DNA of 64,000 nucleotides from JALZKA01 sp963734015. Lineage in GTDB: Bacteria; Actinomycetota; Thermoleophilia; Solirubrobacterales; 70-9. This document shows positions 16,313-25,378 of this stretch, piece after piece. A program made the position numbers and the translations under genes. A model generated the notes under the pieces. It searched no databases and was not told where the DNA came from. It was given only the letters and a program-made list of their open reading frames with translations. Numbering within the stretch: the first letter of the stretch is position 1; each line of letters opens with the position of its first letter. Location: NCBI GenBank assembly GCA_963734015.1, contig CAVTFG010000014.1:1-64000 (forward strand), written 5' to 3'.

Positions 16313-16879
16313 CTAGTTTGAATCCCGATCCAGGTAGCGAGCCTCGGAGAAAACCTCGCGCACCAGCGGCTCGAACTCCTCGATCGGCAGCGAGTCGTAC
16401 GCGGGGTCGAAGCAGTTCTGGTCGTAGAGCTCGCAGAACTCGGCGCAGTCGTCGAACCATTCATGGCCCCGGTAGCGCTGTCTGGCCTCGGGATCCTCCC
16501 CGGTCTGGCGGCCGTAGTAGTACTGCTGGAAGACCCCGTGGTGGGCGATCACCCAGCAGATCCGCGGCTCGACGTAGGGCCGCAGGATCGCGCCGACCAT
16601 CTCCCCGTGGGTGTAGGGCGCCAGCTCGTCACCGATGTCGTGCAGGAGGGCCGCGACCACGTACTCGTCCGAGCGTCCGTCGCGAAGGGCCCGCGTCGCC
16701 GACTGCAGCGAGTGCTCGTAACGCGACACCTGATAGCCGCCGAACGAATGCTCGAGCGCCCGGACGGCGTCGAGGAGCCGGTCGGGCAGCGCCTCCATGT
16801 ACTCGTCCTCGTGGCGGGCGAGGAGCTCGTAGTCCTCGACCGTTCCATCGGCCATCCTGGTGAAGCTCACCGTTTCCAT
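16313..16879 (-). CDS. HD-domain phosphohydrolase
   Basis: 188 aa; ATG at 16879 selected because upstream in-frame sequence is out of frame with the adjacent SDR and lacks domain content. HD metal motif: SRYEHSLQSATRAL (His), ALLHDIGDELAP (His-Asp), a third His in CWVIAHHGVFQQYYYG and an Asp later. The stretch GHEWFDDCAEFCELYDQNCFDP and PIEEFEPLVREVF matches the group found as small HD proteins linked to phosphonate or nucleotide breakdown. Likely a cytosolic metal-dependent phosphodiesterase or oxygenase-like HD enzyme; substrate unknown. Confidence 0.85.
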   Translation of the reverse strand: METVSFTRMADGTVEDYELLARHEDEYMEALPDRLLDAVRALEHSFGGYQVSRYEHSLQSATRALRDGRSDEYVVAALLHDIGDELAPYTHGEMVGAILRPYVEPRICWVIAHHGVFQQYYYGRQTGEDPEARQRYRGHEWFDDCAEFCELYDQNCFDPAYDSLPIEEFEPLVREVFSEARYLDRDSN

Positions 16880-16926
16880 TCCACCCTCCGCGTCGGGAAC
16901 GGGAACACTATTCGCGCGGGCCGGGG

Positions 16927-17718
16927 TCAGTCCCCGGGCGGCGGCTCGCCCTGTCCCCAGGCGTCCAGCCCGCCATCGACCAGGACGCTCGTGCCGGTGA
17001 TGTAGGCGCCGCCGTCGCTGGCAAGGAACGCGATCGTCGCGCCCACCTCCTCGGGCGTTCCGAGCCTGCCCAGCGGAACCTGCCGCCGCGCCGCCTCCAG
17101 CGCCTCCGCGCCGTAGCCGGCGAGGCCCTCGGTGTCGATGTTCCCGAGCACCACGCAGACCGTGCGCACCCCGTGCCGGCTCCACTCCAGGGCCAGTCCC
17201 TGCGCGAGGTTCTCGAGCGCCGCGCGGGCCGCGGCCGCGTGCGCGAACCCCGGGATACCGCGGCGCGGAGAGAACCCGCCGAACACGATCAGGCCGCCGG
17301 TCCCCGGGATCATGGAGCGGGTCGCCACCTCACGGGTCAGGTCCCAGGCGGCGTCCAGCGCCAACCGGTGAACGGCGCGCATGCCGCTCGCGGTGATCTC
17401 CTCGGCCGGGGCGGTGAACTGCCCGCCGGCGTTGTTCACCAGGACGTTGACGGCGCCGAAACGGTCCAGCGTCCGGTTCACCAACGATCGCACCTCGTCG
17501 GGCTCGCGCACGTCGCACGGGATCGCGAGGCACTCGGCGCCCGCGCCCTCGAGCTCCATCCGCGCCTCCTCGAGCGGCTGGGGGCGCCGGCCACAGATGG
17601 CGACCCGGGCCCCCGTGCGGGCGAAGGCGGCGGCGGTGGCGCGACCGATGCCCGTGCCGCCACCGGTCACGAGCACGACCTTGCCGCGATTGGCGTCCGG
17701 GGCGAGCGCGCTGCTCAT
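16927..17718 (-). CDS. SDR oxidoreductase, dienoyl-CoA reductase-like, altered active site
   Basis: 263 aa Rossmann protein. Cofactor motif VTGGGTGIGRATA near residue 17, NNAG at about 92 (LVNNAGGQ). The family active-site Tyr-x3-Lys is absent: at about residues 152-165 the sequence reads PGFAHAAAARAALENL. Alignment by eye to peroxisomal 2,4-dienoyl-CoA reductase (H-AGSA-K) puts the tyrosine at His and the lysine at Arg. NADPH-linked 2,4-dienoyl-CoA reduction is therefore the best guess. The start overlaps the stop of the enoyl-CoA hydratase gene by 4 nt, a strong sign of shared acyl-CoA function. Confidence 0.85.
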   Translation of the reverse strand: MSSALAPDANRGKVVLVTGGGTGIGRATAAAFARTGARVAICGRRPQPLEEARMELEGAGAECLAIPCDVREPDEVRSLVNRTLDRFGAVNVLVNNAGGQFTAPAEEITASGMRAVHRLALDAAWDLTREVATRSMIPGTGGLIVFGGFSPRRGIPGFAHAAAARAALENLAQGLALEWSRHGVRTVCVVLGNIDTEGLAGYGAEALEAARRQVPLGRLGTPEEVGATIAFLASDGGAYITGTSVLVDGGLDAWGQGEPPPGD

Positions 17719-18500
17719 TCCCCGCGCCAGACCGGGTCGCGGCCTTCGGCGAACGCCCGGGGCCCCTCCTCCGAGTCGGCGGAGGCCATCGCGCGGTCGT
17801 ACGCCGGGATCGTGCCGTCGCGAAGCGCGGCGAAGGCCTCCTCCACGGTCATCCGCTCGGTGGCGGCCACGGTGGCCTTCACCGCCTGCGTCGCGAGCGG
17901 TGCCGTCGCCTCGATCTCGGCCGCGAGCGCCCGCGCCTCGTCGAGCAGCCGCTCCCGCTCGACCACGCGGTTGACCAGTCCCCAGCGCGCCGCCTCGGTG
18001 CCCGAGATGGGCTTGCCGGTCAGCAGCAGCTCCATCGCGAGCGCGCGGGGCATGCGGCGCACGAGGCGGAAGATCCCGCCCGAGTCGGCGACCAGCCCGA
18101 GCTTCACCTCGGGCAGCGAGAAGGTGGCATCGGGGGCCGCGACCACCAGGTCGCAGGCGAGTGCCAACTCGAACCCCCCGCCGGCCGCGTAACCGTTGAC
18201 CGCGGCGATCACCGGCTTGTCGAGGTCGAACAGCTCGGTCAGCCCGGCAAGCCCGCCGGCGCCGAAGGCCTCGGCGTCACCGGGGTCGCCCGCCGCGTAG
18301 GCCTTCAAGTCCCAGCCCGCCGAGAAGAAGCGGTCGCCGGCCCCGGTGACGATCGCGACCCGCAGGTCCGGGTCGTCGCGGAACGCGATGAACGCCTCGC
18401 CCATCGCCTGGCTCGTCGCCGAGTCGATCGCGTTCGCCTTCGGCCGGTCGATCGTCAGCTCGAGCGTCGTTCCGCGCCGCTCGATCCGGATCCCCTCCAT
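17715..18500 (-). CDS. Enoyl-CoA hydratase/isomerase, CaiD-like
   Basis: 261 aa crotonase-fold enzyme. N-terminal TIDRPKANAIDSATSQAMGE, oxyanion-hole regions FFSAGWDLKAYAAGD and NGYAAGGGFELALACDLVVA, and SLPEVKLGLVADSGG. The close pattern match to E. coli CaiD (crotonobetainyl-CoA hydratase), including GWDLKA and the DPVWRG C-terminus, is from memory of that family. Actinobacterial members usually act on other enoyl-CoA thioesters, so carnitine specificity is not claimed. Catalytic glutamates: one in the PEVKLG region and one in FELAL. Overlaps the SDR that follows. Confidence 0.92.
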   Translation of the reverse strand: MEGIRIERRGTTLELTIDRPKANAIDSATSQAMGEAFIAFRDDPDLRVAIVTGAGDRFFSAGWDLKAYAAGDPGDAEAFGAGGLAGLTELFDLDKPVIAAVNGYAAGGGFELALACDLVVAAPDATFSLPEVKLGLVADSGGIFRLVRRMPRALAMELLLTGKPISGTEAARWGLVNRVVERERLLDEARALAAEIEATAPLATQAVKATVAATERMTVEEAFAALRDGTIPAYDRAMASADSEEGPRAFAEGRDPVWRGE

Positions 18501-18560
18501 GGCCAGACCCTAATGCGACGGGCGTTAGGCTGGTCCCGCGGACTGCTCAAGGAGGGGTGG

Positions 18561-19538
18561 ATGCGGAAGCGACTTCGGGTGGCGTTGGCCGTGGCGGTGG
18601 CGATGGCCGCGCCGGGCTGCTCATCGGACGAGGATGCCGGTGGCGACGAGACCACGCTGACGGTCATGAGCTTCAACATCTGGGGCGGCGGCGCGAACGA
18701 GGACAAGCCCGTCGACGACACGGTCGCGGCGATCCAGGCCGTCGACCCCGACATCGTCGGCGTGCAGGAGACGATGCTCGAGGGGCCCCACTGCACGGCC
18801 AAGCACTGCCCCCCGCTCGGGGACAGCGTGGCGAAGGAGCTCGCCGACGCGCTGGGCTACCACTACTACGAGCAGCGGCAGGTGAACGACGCTCTCTGGG
18901 CGAACGCGATCCTGAGCCGAGACCCCATCGGCGAGCCGACCCCCAACGACCTCGGGGTGGAGATCGACGTCGACGGCCAGGAGGTCTACGCGTTCAACAT
19001 CCACCTCGACGACTCTCCGTATCAGCCCTATCAGCTGCTCGACATCCCGTACGGCGGGGCGCCGTTCATCGACACCGAAGCCGAGGCGATCCGCTTCGCG
19101 GAGCACACCCGGGGCCCGGCCATCGAGTTGCTGAAGGAGGACCTGGCCGAGGCGGATGGCGCCGAGGCGACGTTCGTGTTCGGCGACTTCAACGAGCCGT
19201 CGGGACTCGACTGGACACAGGCGGCCGTGGACGCGGACAACCAGCCGATCGTCGTCGACTGGCCGACCACTCGCGCCCTGGAGGACGAGGGCTTCGTCGA
19301 CACGTTCCGCGACGCCAATCCCGATCCGGTGGCAAAGCCCGCCTTCACCTGGACGCCGTCCAGCAAGCCGACCGTCTCCTGGGACCATCACGACCGGATC
19401 GACTTCGTCCTCGCCCGCGCCGACGACCTGGAGGTCGAGAGCGCCGAAATCGTGGGCGAGAAGCGCCCCGAGGCCGACGTCGTCGTGCGGCCGTGGCCCT
19501 CCGACCACCGAGCCGTGGTGGCGACGGTCAGCTTCTGA
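18561..19538 (+). CDS. Secreted lipoprotein of the endonuclease/exonuclease/phosphatase fold
   Basis: 325 aa; ATG 18561 has AAGGAGGGG just upstream and opens a signal peptide (RKRLRVALAVAVAMAAPGC) with lipobox Cys. DNase I/EEP catalytic residues are visible: MSFNIWGG (Asn), VDPDIVGVQETM (Glu), NIHLDD, FVFGDFNEPSG (Asp/Asn) and WPSDHRAVVATV (terminal Asp-His). Extracellular metal-dependent phosphodiesterase, such as sphingomyelinase-like, nuclease or inositol polyphosphatase. It resembles the actinobacterial exported EEP lipoproteins. A strong convergent terminator follows. Three other EEP genes occur in this window. Confidence 0.9.
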   Translation: MRKRLRVALAVAVAMAAPGCSSDEDAGGDETTLTVMSFNIWGGGANEDKPVDDTVAAIQAVDPDIVGVQETMLEGPHCTAKHCPPLGDSVAKELADALGYHYYEQRQVNDALWANAILSRDPIGEPTPNDLGVEIDVDGQEVYAFNIHLDDSPYQPYQLLDIPYGGAPFIDTEAEAIRFAEHTRGPAIELLKEDLAEADGAEATFVFGDFNEPSGLDWTQAAVDADNQPIVVDWPTTRALEDEGFVDTFRDANPDPVAKPAFTWTPSSKPTVSWDHHDRIDFVLARADDLEVESAEIVGEKRPEADVVVRPWPSDHRAVVATVSF

Positions 19539-19564
19539 TACCCGCCGGGATCGGCCTAACCGGC

Positions 19565-19604
19565 GACGGGCGCGAAGGGGCTCTTGCTCCCTTCGCGCCC
19601 CGTC
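19565..19604. terminator. Strong convergent terminator hairpin
   Basis: GACGGGCGCGAAGGG (19565-19579), loop gctcttgct, then CCCTTCGCGCCC-CGTC to 19604 with one bulge. Serves the EEP lipoprotein gene (+) and the small secreted protein (-). Confidence 0.75.
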
Positions 19605-19623
19605 AGCTGGACCTCGGGCGCAT

Positions 19624-20058
19624 TCAAGCCGAGGGCGACACCGCGGCTCGCCTGCGAACCGTCAGGAGCGCGGCGCCGGCGAGCGCGGCCATGGCCGCCA
19701 TGGCTCCCGCGCCCACTGTGGCACTTGCCCAGTCGAACCCGTCGGCGGCCAACGAGGTCGCCGGCGCCTTGAGCGCGTTCCAGGACTCGCGGGCCTCGGT
19801 CGCGAGCCCTGGGAACACCTGATCCTCGGTCGGGTATTCCGCGTTGGTCGCCGCGCGCGCCTCGCGCACCGCCTCGCGGGCCTCCCTCGCTAGTCCCGGA
19901 AACACCTGATCCTCGGTCGGCTGCGCGGGGGGCGGATCCATCGGCATCGCCACTGCCGTTCCGGGCAGCGCGAGCGCGATGAGAACCGCGACCGCCCCGT
20001 AGCGAAGGGGTGGCTTGATCCGCGTTCCTCTGGACTTGGTGATGTTCTGAGCCCTCAT
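19624..20058 (-). CDS. Small secreted, membrane-anchored protein with a duplicated motif
   Basis: 144 aa, unrecognised. A Sec-type signal peptide (basic start, PPLRYGAVAVLIALALPGTAVA) is followed by two copies of PTEDQVFPGLAxEARE at residues about 46 and 74, separated by an alanine/arginine-rich helix. The C-terminus has a single membrane segment (ATVGAGAMAAMAALAGAALLTV) and an arginine stop-transfer (RRR). So the mature protein lies outside, tethered at its C-terminus. It shares an upstream 16-bp motif, at identical 85-nt spacing, with the giant BTAD regulator next to it, suggesting co-regulation. Confidence 0.75.
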   Translation of the reverse strand: MRAQNITKSRGTRIKPPLRYGAVAVLIALALPGTAVAMPMDPPPAQPTEDQVFPGLAREAREAVREARAATNAEYPTEDQVFPGLATEARESWNALKAPATSLAADGFDWASATVGAGAMAAMAALAGAALLTVRRRAAVSPSA

Positions 20059-20143
20059 CCTGGGCCTCCTTGTTCGTGGCCCCGAGCCTGGCCTCGACGA
20101 GGCGAGGCTCCGAAGCCGGTGTCATCCCGGAGGCTCCGATTGG

Positions 20144-20159
20144 CCGGTATACGTGCGGT
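20144..20159 (-). promoter_or_regulatory. Shared upstream motif of the secreted protein
   Basis: Plus-strand CGGTATACG-TG-CGGTT, 85 nt before the start at 20058. Same sequence except the two central bases occurs at 25379-25394, also 85 nt before GTG 25293 of the BTAD regulator; similarity continues downstream (TCGGA.GC.CCG on the minus strand). A third related site CGGTATATGAGCG lies at 20177-20189, 33 bp away. Confidence 0.55.
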
Positions 20160-20205
20160 TCAGGGTCGGTCCAGCAGCGGTATATGAGCGCGACCGGTCG
20201 AGCCT

Positions 20206-23200
20206 TCAGCCGGAGGGGCAGACCTCGATGTAGTCCTGCTCGGGCACAAGCTCCTCCCACTGCTGGGCCGTAACGCTCCGCCCGGTGATGGAGCACGCGT
20301 GGCTCCTCCACGCAACTGGATCGACGTCCCACCGAAGCGCATGGCCGTCCTCGTAGAGGGCGAACAGCTGCTCGCCGTCGGGTGTGAACCTTGCCGCGAC
20401 CCAGGTGTCGACCGGGCCCGGGAGAACTCCGCTCGGTCGTTGCGACTCGACATCCCAGAGCGTCACGGTTCCGTTGTCGCTGGACGTGGCGAGCGTCTGG
20501 CCGTCCGGAGAGAACGCCAGGCTGAGCACGAACCCACGACCGACGCTCAGAGGTGTCCCGACCGGTCGCCAGTCGTCGGTTGCCCACAGGTGAGCCGTGC
20601 CGTCGACCTGACCCGTCGCGAGCAGGCTGCCGTCCGGCGAGAAGGAGGCGCTGCGGACGTCGGCCGCGGCAGGTAGCCGGGCCAACCGTTCGCCGCTGCG
20701 GCGATCGAGGATCTCCACCCCGTTCTCCCCCGCGTTGACGTAGCCGAATGGAACGGCAAGCTGCGAACCATCGGGGCTTAGGTCGAGCCCGGTCACGAAC
20801 GGCGGCAACGGCACGGCGGGGCCAAGCGGCTCGCGTTCGCCGAGGTCCCAAGTGCGCAGATCGCCGTCGAGGCTCACGGCGGTCAGGAGGTTCCCCGGAC
20901 CAAGCTCGAGGGCACCCAGGACGGTGGCGTACTGACACCGTGGGATCGTGAATGTGGAGTCAGGATCGGCGCAGGATCCGCGAGGGGCGTCGACGAAGGG
21001 GCCGATGCGCTCCCCGGATTCGGCGTCCCAGAGGCCAATCAAGCCGCGACCTCCGGCTACGGCAAGGCCTCGCCCGTCGGGCGAGTACTCGATCGCGGTC
21101 GCAGGCGTCCCGTCGAAGGCCTCGAATCCTCCCGTCCGGCGCAGTGTCCCGGCGTCGATCAGGTCTACGCGACCATCTTGCCTCGTGATCGCCAGCGAGG
21201 CTCCGTCAGGGCTGACGGCGAAAGGAGACGGCGAGGACTCCTGCGGCCGCGTTCGGAGCCGGGTGAAGAACGGACGTCCGAGGCGGCGGTCACCGGCCGT
21301 GTCCCAGATGAACGCGGTCGAGTCGAGGCTGGTCGTATAAAGCGTGCGCCCGTCGGGACTGAAGACCTGGCCTTCGCCGCTGCCCGAGTGGCCTGCAAGC
21401 GTCTCGGTCTCAGCTCCCCGGCGGACATCCCAGAGGACGACGTTCTCGTCCTCGTCCCAGGTCGTGAGGGTCTGCCCGTCGGGGCTGAAGGCGCCGACGC
21501 GGAAGCTCCCGTCCTGGCGCCCCGCGAGCGTCCGTACTCGCCCCGATGTGAGATCGAGCAGACGGAGTGCCCCGCCCGTTGCCTCGATCGCCATTGTGTT
21601 GCCGTCGGGGCTGATCGCGTTCGTGCGGGCGCCGACGGGATAGTGGCGAAGGACGCGAAGCGTCTCCGCGTCTACCGCGTAGGTCGCCTGGTTGCTCGAG
21701 AGGAGCAGACGCCCGTGCGGCGCCGAGAGGGGCGGGAGGGTTGACCGCGGGGCGACGCGGACGGCCCTGCCCCGCGGCGCCCCGCTGTCGGCGTCGAAGG
21801 TACGCATGAACAGTGGCATTGAGGCGTCGTCGTCTGCGCCGGAGTAGGCGACGATCAGGCGCTGCCCGTCCGGGGCGAAGGCGACCGCGGGGAAGTAGTG
21901 GACGCCCGGGCCGGAGGCGAGTGGATGGTGACCGAGCGGGATCGACTCGCGCAGTCGCCCCGTGTCGGCGTCGAGGACTTGGACGCGCCCGTTGTAGACC
22001 TCCGGCGGTGCGCTCGCGGAGAGCGCAAGCGTGCTGCCATCGGGATCGAAGGCGAGCGTCCAGACCGGGCCCGGCGCGCGGTGCTTGCCGAGCACTTCCC
22101 GCGTCTGGGTGTCGAAGAGGCGAACCGTGCCGTCCATGTCGCCGACCGCGAGCGTTCCCCCGTCAGTGCTCAGCGCGATCGATGCTGGGGCACCGCCCAC
22201 GGCGAGTACCCCGACGGCCGCGGGACTGCGGAGCAGCGTCGTGAGGAGGTTCGAGCGGGTCGCTGCGGAATCATGGAGCGCGGCGCCGGCGGCGGCGAGC
22301 AGTAGCGCATTGTCGAGGCGATCCTCAGTCAGCGCCTCGGCCCCCAGTCGCTCCGCGTCGGCGATGGTGGCCGCCTCGCGTGCGCCTTGACGCTCCGAGA
22401 TCGCAATCACCCCGGCGACAACGGCCACGGCCAGCAGCGCGCCGACGCCCGCGAGCAGTGCGGTCAGGCGCCGATTCGTTCGTCGCTGGCGCTCGGCCTC
22501 GCGCTCGCTCGCAGCCCGACCCTCGTCGAGGAACCCGCGCTCGAGCTCATTCAGGTCCGGGTCGTGCTCCGCCGCCCATTCGAGCGCCGACGAGAGCCGG
22601 GCGCCGCGATACAGCTCGGCCGGGTCGCGTCCCGATTCCTGCCACTCCGCGGCAGCATGGATCAGATGCTGGTGGAGGCGCCGTCCCTCCGCGTCCTCCT
22701 CGAGCCAGCCGCGGAGCCGCGGCCACTCACGCAGTAGCGCCTCGTGGGCCACCTCGGCCGTCCCCTGGTCCACAGTCACCAGGCGGCTCTCGGTCAGCAC
22801 TGCCAGCGCCCTCGCAGCCTGCCGGTCGCGTTCGACTTCCAGCTCCTGGAGCGGGACCCGCCTCCGCACCAGCGCGGTCTCCTCGGCGTCCGCCAACCGC
22901 AGGAGGATCGCGCGCGCCCGCTCACGTTGCGGGTCGGTCAGCCGGTGATAGGCGCGCTCAGCCAGTCGCGCCACCGCACCACTCACGCCTCCGCTCGCCT
23001 CGTATGCCGCCAGACGCAGCGTCCGCCCGTCCCGTTGCTCCCACAGCTCCAGCAACGTGGTTGAGAGGAGTGGCAGTCCGCCGGGCTCGTCTGCGACATC
23101 CCCGATCAGTCGTGACACCAGCTGCGGCTCGACCCGCAGCCCGGCTCTCCGGGCGGGGAGCTCGATCGCTCGCCGCAGCTCTTCGCGGGTCATGGGTCCC

Positions 23201-25293
23201 ACCAGCACCTGGTTGTCGCTGACCTGGGTGGATAGCTCCTGGTACTCGGCGAAGCCGCCGTAGAAGTCGGCACGGATCGCGAGCACCACTACCAAGCGCT
23301 GGTCGGGGTCGGTGGCGGCCACTGCCAGCGCCTCGGCGAAGGCGACGCGCTCCCTGTCATCCCGGCAGGCCGTGAACAGCTCCTCGAGCTGGTCGACGGC
23401 AAGCACGGCGCGCTCCCCTGGCGCGAGGCTGGCGAGGGTCGTAGCGAGGGGGTCGTCGCCGTTCCGCTCGGGAGCGCCGGGCGCGAGGCGTGCGAGAGCC
23501 CGCCCAAGCTCCTGGAGCGGATGCACTCCAGGCCGCATGAGCACCTGCCGCCATCCCGCGGAGCCCGGCAGGACTCCGTCCGCGAGCGCCGGAAGCAGCC
23601 CCGCCCTGACCACCGAGGACTTGCCGCTGCCGGAGGGTCCGACCACGGCCAGTAACGTGGAGCCGACCAGGCGCGCCACCAACCCGGCGACCAGCCGCTC
23701 GCGGCCGAAGAAGTACTCGGCGTGAGCCGAGTCGAAGGGCACGAGACCCCGGAACGGGCACACCGGCGGCGCTTCGGGATCCACGGGCCCGACCAGGTAG
23801 AGACCCGCTCGCTCGCCTGCGGTCTGGAGCTCGGCGATCTCGCCGGCCAGCTGCGCCTCGGCCGTCCGCAGGTCCCCGCGCTCGCCGGCGGCACGGTCTG
23901 CCGTTTCCTCGAGGCGTCCTGCCAAGTCCGTGCGGGCCCACTCGCTCGCAACTCGGTGAACGCTCGCGGGAACGCCCCCGCTGGCCGCGACCAGCTGGTC
24001 CGGCGGCACCTGGGCTCCCTCCGACGGCGCGTAGAGCTCGGCGATCTCCGCCACCGCTTCGGCGCGGAGCGGCGGCAGTGCGCGGCGCTGAGCGGAGCCT
24101 GTCTCGAGCATCTCCCCGAAGGCCGCCGGCACCCGCTCGTCGCGGTGCAGCACAAGGACGAGCAGCGGTCGCGGTTCGGGTTGGCGGATGAGGCTCGCGG
24201 CTCTCTCCAACAGGAGCGCCCGCATCTCGTCGGCGTTGTCGAGCACGAGAAGGGTCGGCCTACCGGCTTCGCGTGCTCGATCGATGGTCGCCAGGGCGTC
24301 CTCGGATGTTTCCCGGCCGCCGAGGTAGAGCGCGGCAGAGCCGTCGCGCTGGACCTCGGCCGCGAGCTCGCCTGCAAGCCGGGTCTTGCCGATCCCCGTG
24401 GGCCCGGACAGAATCGCGACCCGTGTCTGACCTGACCGCGCCTCCCGCCAGCACGTCCGCAGCCAGCGGAGCTCTCGCTCACGCCCGGCCAAGATCGGGG
24501 AGCCGCGATCGAGCGGCGCCGCGAGCTCCTCCTTCGGCAGTGGCGGATCGAGGCCTGGATCCTGAGCCAGGATCGCCTCCTGAAGCCGGCGAAGGTCTGG
24601 TCCGGGCTCCACCCCGATCTCACGGATCAGGGTCTCGCGCACCTGCCGGTAAGCCTCCAGAGCGTCGGACTGGCGGCCAGAGCGATAGAGGGCGAGGATT
24701 CGTTGGGAGTGGAAGCGCTCGTTGAGCGGATCGTCCGCGATCAGCGCCTCGAGGCGTGGGATCACCTCGCCATGGCGTCCGGCCGCGAGCTCGCCCTCGA
24801 TCGCAAGCTCGATCGCACGCAGGTGCAGCTCCTCCAGCCGCCGGATCTCGGGCGCCGCGAACGGCTGCTCGGCCACATCCGCGAGCGGCGCCCCGCGCCA
24901 GAGGTCGAGCGCTCCCTGGGCAGCGCCGTCGGCGACCCCCTCCTCCGCCTCGCGGCGAGCCTGCTCGACCAGCCGCTCAAACCGCGCAGCATCCAGGGTG
25001 TCCTCCGGGATCTGGAGCTCGTATCCCCGGCCGCGGGTCACGATCGTCGCTTCCGTCCCATTCGCGTCCAAGGCCCTTCGCAGACGCGAGACGTAGAGCT
25101 GGACGTTCTTCGCGGCGCTCGCCGGCGGGCGTTCGCCCCAGAGACCGTCGATCAGCTCGCCGGCGCTGACGGTTCGGTTGGCATGCAGCGCCAAGAGCGC
25201 CAGCACCGCCCGCTGCTTGCTCCCCCCCAAGGGAAGAGCCTGGCCGTCGACGAAGGCATCGACGCGGCCGAGAACTCTTATCTCCAAAGCCAC
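20206..25293 (-). CDS. Giant BTAD transcriptional regulator with two ATPase modules, TM helix and WD40 propeller
   Basis: 1695 aa from GTG 25293 (VALEIRVLGRV); TTG 25356 and GTG 25329 are also in frame, but the promoter spacing favours 25293. Order: OmpR-like winged helix (1-95; KNVQLYVSRLRRALDA), BTAD/SARP domain (about 100-240; EELHLRAIELAIEGELAAG), AAA ATPase with Walker A GPTGIGKTRL near 298, novel STAND-type NTPase with CPFRGLVPFDSAHAEYFFGR and Walker A GPSGSGKSSVV near 551 and Walker B LAVDQLEEL, one TM helix (about 941-965), then about 12 WD40-like repeats (pattern SPDGxxLA...D.TVRLWD) to 1650. Probably a membrane-tethered, nucleotide-controlled DNA-binding regulator. Confidence 0.92.
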   Translation of the reverse strand: MALEIRVLGRVDAFVDGQALPLGGSKQRAVLALLALHANRTVSAGELIDGLWGERPPASAAKNVQLYVSRLRRALDANGTEATIVTRGRGYELQIPEDTLDAARFERLVEQARREAEEGVADGAAQGALDLWRGAPLADVAEQPFAAPEIRRLEELHLRAIELAIEGELAAGRHGEVIPRLEALIADDPLNERFHSQRILALYRSGRQSDALEAYRQVRETLIREIGVEPGPDLRRLQEAILAQDPGLDPPLPKEELAAPLDRGSPILAGRERELRWLRTCWREARSGQTRVAILSGPTGIGKTRLAGELAAEVQRDGSAALYLGGRETSEDALATIDRAREAGRPTLLVLDNADEMRALLLERAASLIRQPEPRPLLVLVLHRDERVPAAFGEMLETGSAQRRALPPLRAEAVAEIAELYAPSEGAQVPPDQLVAASGGVPASVHRVASEWARTDLAGRLEETADRAAGERGDLRTAEAQLAGEIAELQTAGERAGLYLVGPVDPEAPPVCPFRGLVPFDSAHAEYFFGRERLVAGLVARLVGSTLLAVVGPSGSGKSSVVRAGLLPALADGVLPGSAGWRQVLMRPGVHPLQELGRALARLAPGAPERNGDDPLATTLASLAPGERAVLAVDQLEELFTACRDDRERVAFAEALAVAATDPDQRLVVVLAIRADFYGGFAEYQELSTQVSDNQVLVGPMTREELRRAIELPARRAGLRVEPQLVSRLIGDVADEPGGLPLLSTTLLELWEQRDGRTLRLAAYEASGGVSGAVARLAERAYHRLTDPQRERARAILLRLADAEETALVRRRVPLQELEVERDRQAARALAVLTESRLVTVDQGTAEVAHEALLREWPRLRGWLEEDAEGRRLHQHLIHAAAEWQESGRDPAELYRGARLSSALEWAAEHDPDLNELERGFLDEGRAASEREAERQRRTNRRLTALLAGVGALLAVAVVAGVIAISERQGAREAATIADAERLGAEALTEDRLDNALLLAAAGAALHDSAATRSNLLTTLLRSPAAVGVLAVGGAPASIALSTDGGTLAVGDMDGTVRLFDTQTREVLGKHRAPGPVWTLAFDPDGSTLALSASAPPEVYNGRVQVLDADTGRLRESIPLGHHPLASGPGVHYFPAVAFAPDGQRLIVAYSGADDDASMPLFMRTFDADSGAPRGRAVRVAPRSTLPPLSAPHGRLLLSSNQATYAVDAETLRVLRHYPVGARTNAISPDGNTMAIEATGGALRLLDLTSGRVRTLAGRQDGSFRVGAFSPDGQTLTTWDEDENVVLWDVRRGAETETLAGHSGSGEGQVFSPDGRTLYTTSLDSTAFIWDTAGDRRLGRPFFTRLRTRPQESSPSPFAVSPDGASLAITRQDGRVDLIDAGTLRRTGGFEAFDGTPATAIEYSPDGRGLAVAGGRGLIGLWDAESGERIGPFVDAPRGSCADPDSTFTIPRCQYATVLGALELGPGNLLTAVSLDGDLRTWDLGEREPLGPAVPLPPFVTGLDLSPDGSQLAVPFGYVNAGENGVEILDRRSGERLARLPAAADVRSASFSPDGSLLATGQVDGTAHLWATDDWRPVGTPLSVGRGFVLSLAFSPDGQTLATSSDNGTVTLWDVESQRPSGVLPGPVDTWVAARFTPDGEQLFALYEDGHALRWDVDPVAWRSHACSITGRSVTAQQWEELVPEQDYIEVCPSG

Positions 25294-25378
25294 TTTTCGG
25301 CCGAGCCCCGCGAGCCCGCCCGCATTCACGCTACGCGGTCCCTGTGATGCCGTCAACCCGGCGGAGCTTCCGACAGGG

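Noticed and set aside
25294..25356. Longer start (TTG 25356) of the BTAD regulator
   Set aside because: Extra residues lie outside the winged helix and break the 85-nt spacing shared with the co-regulated gene; not excluded.
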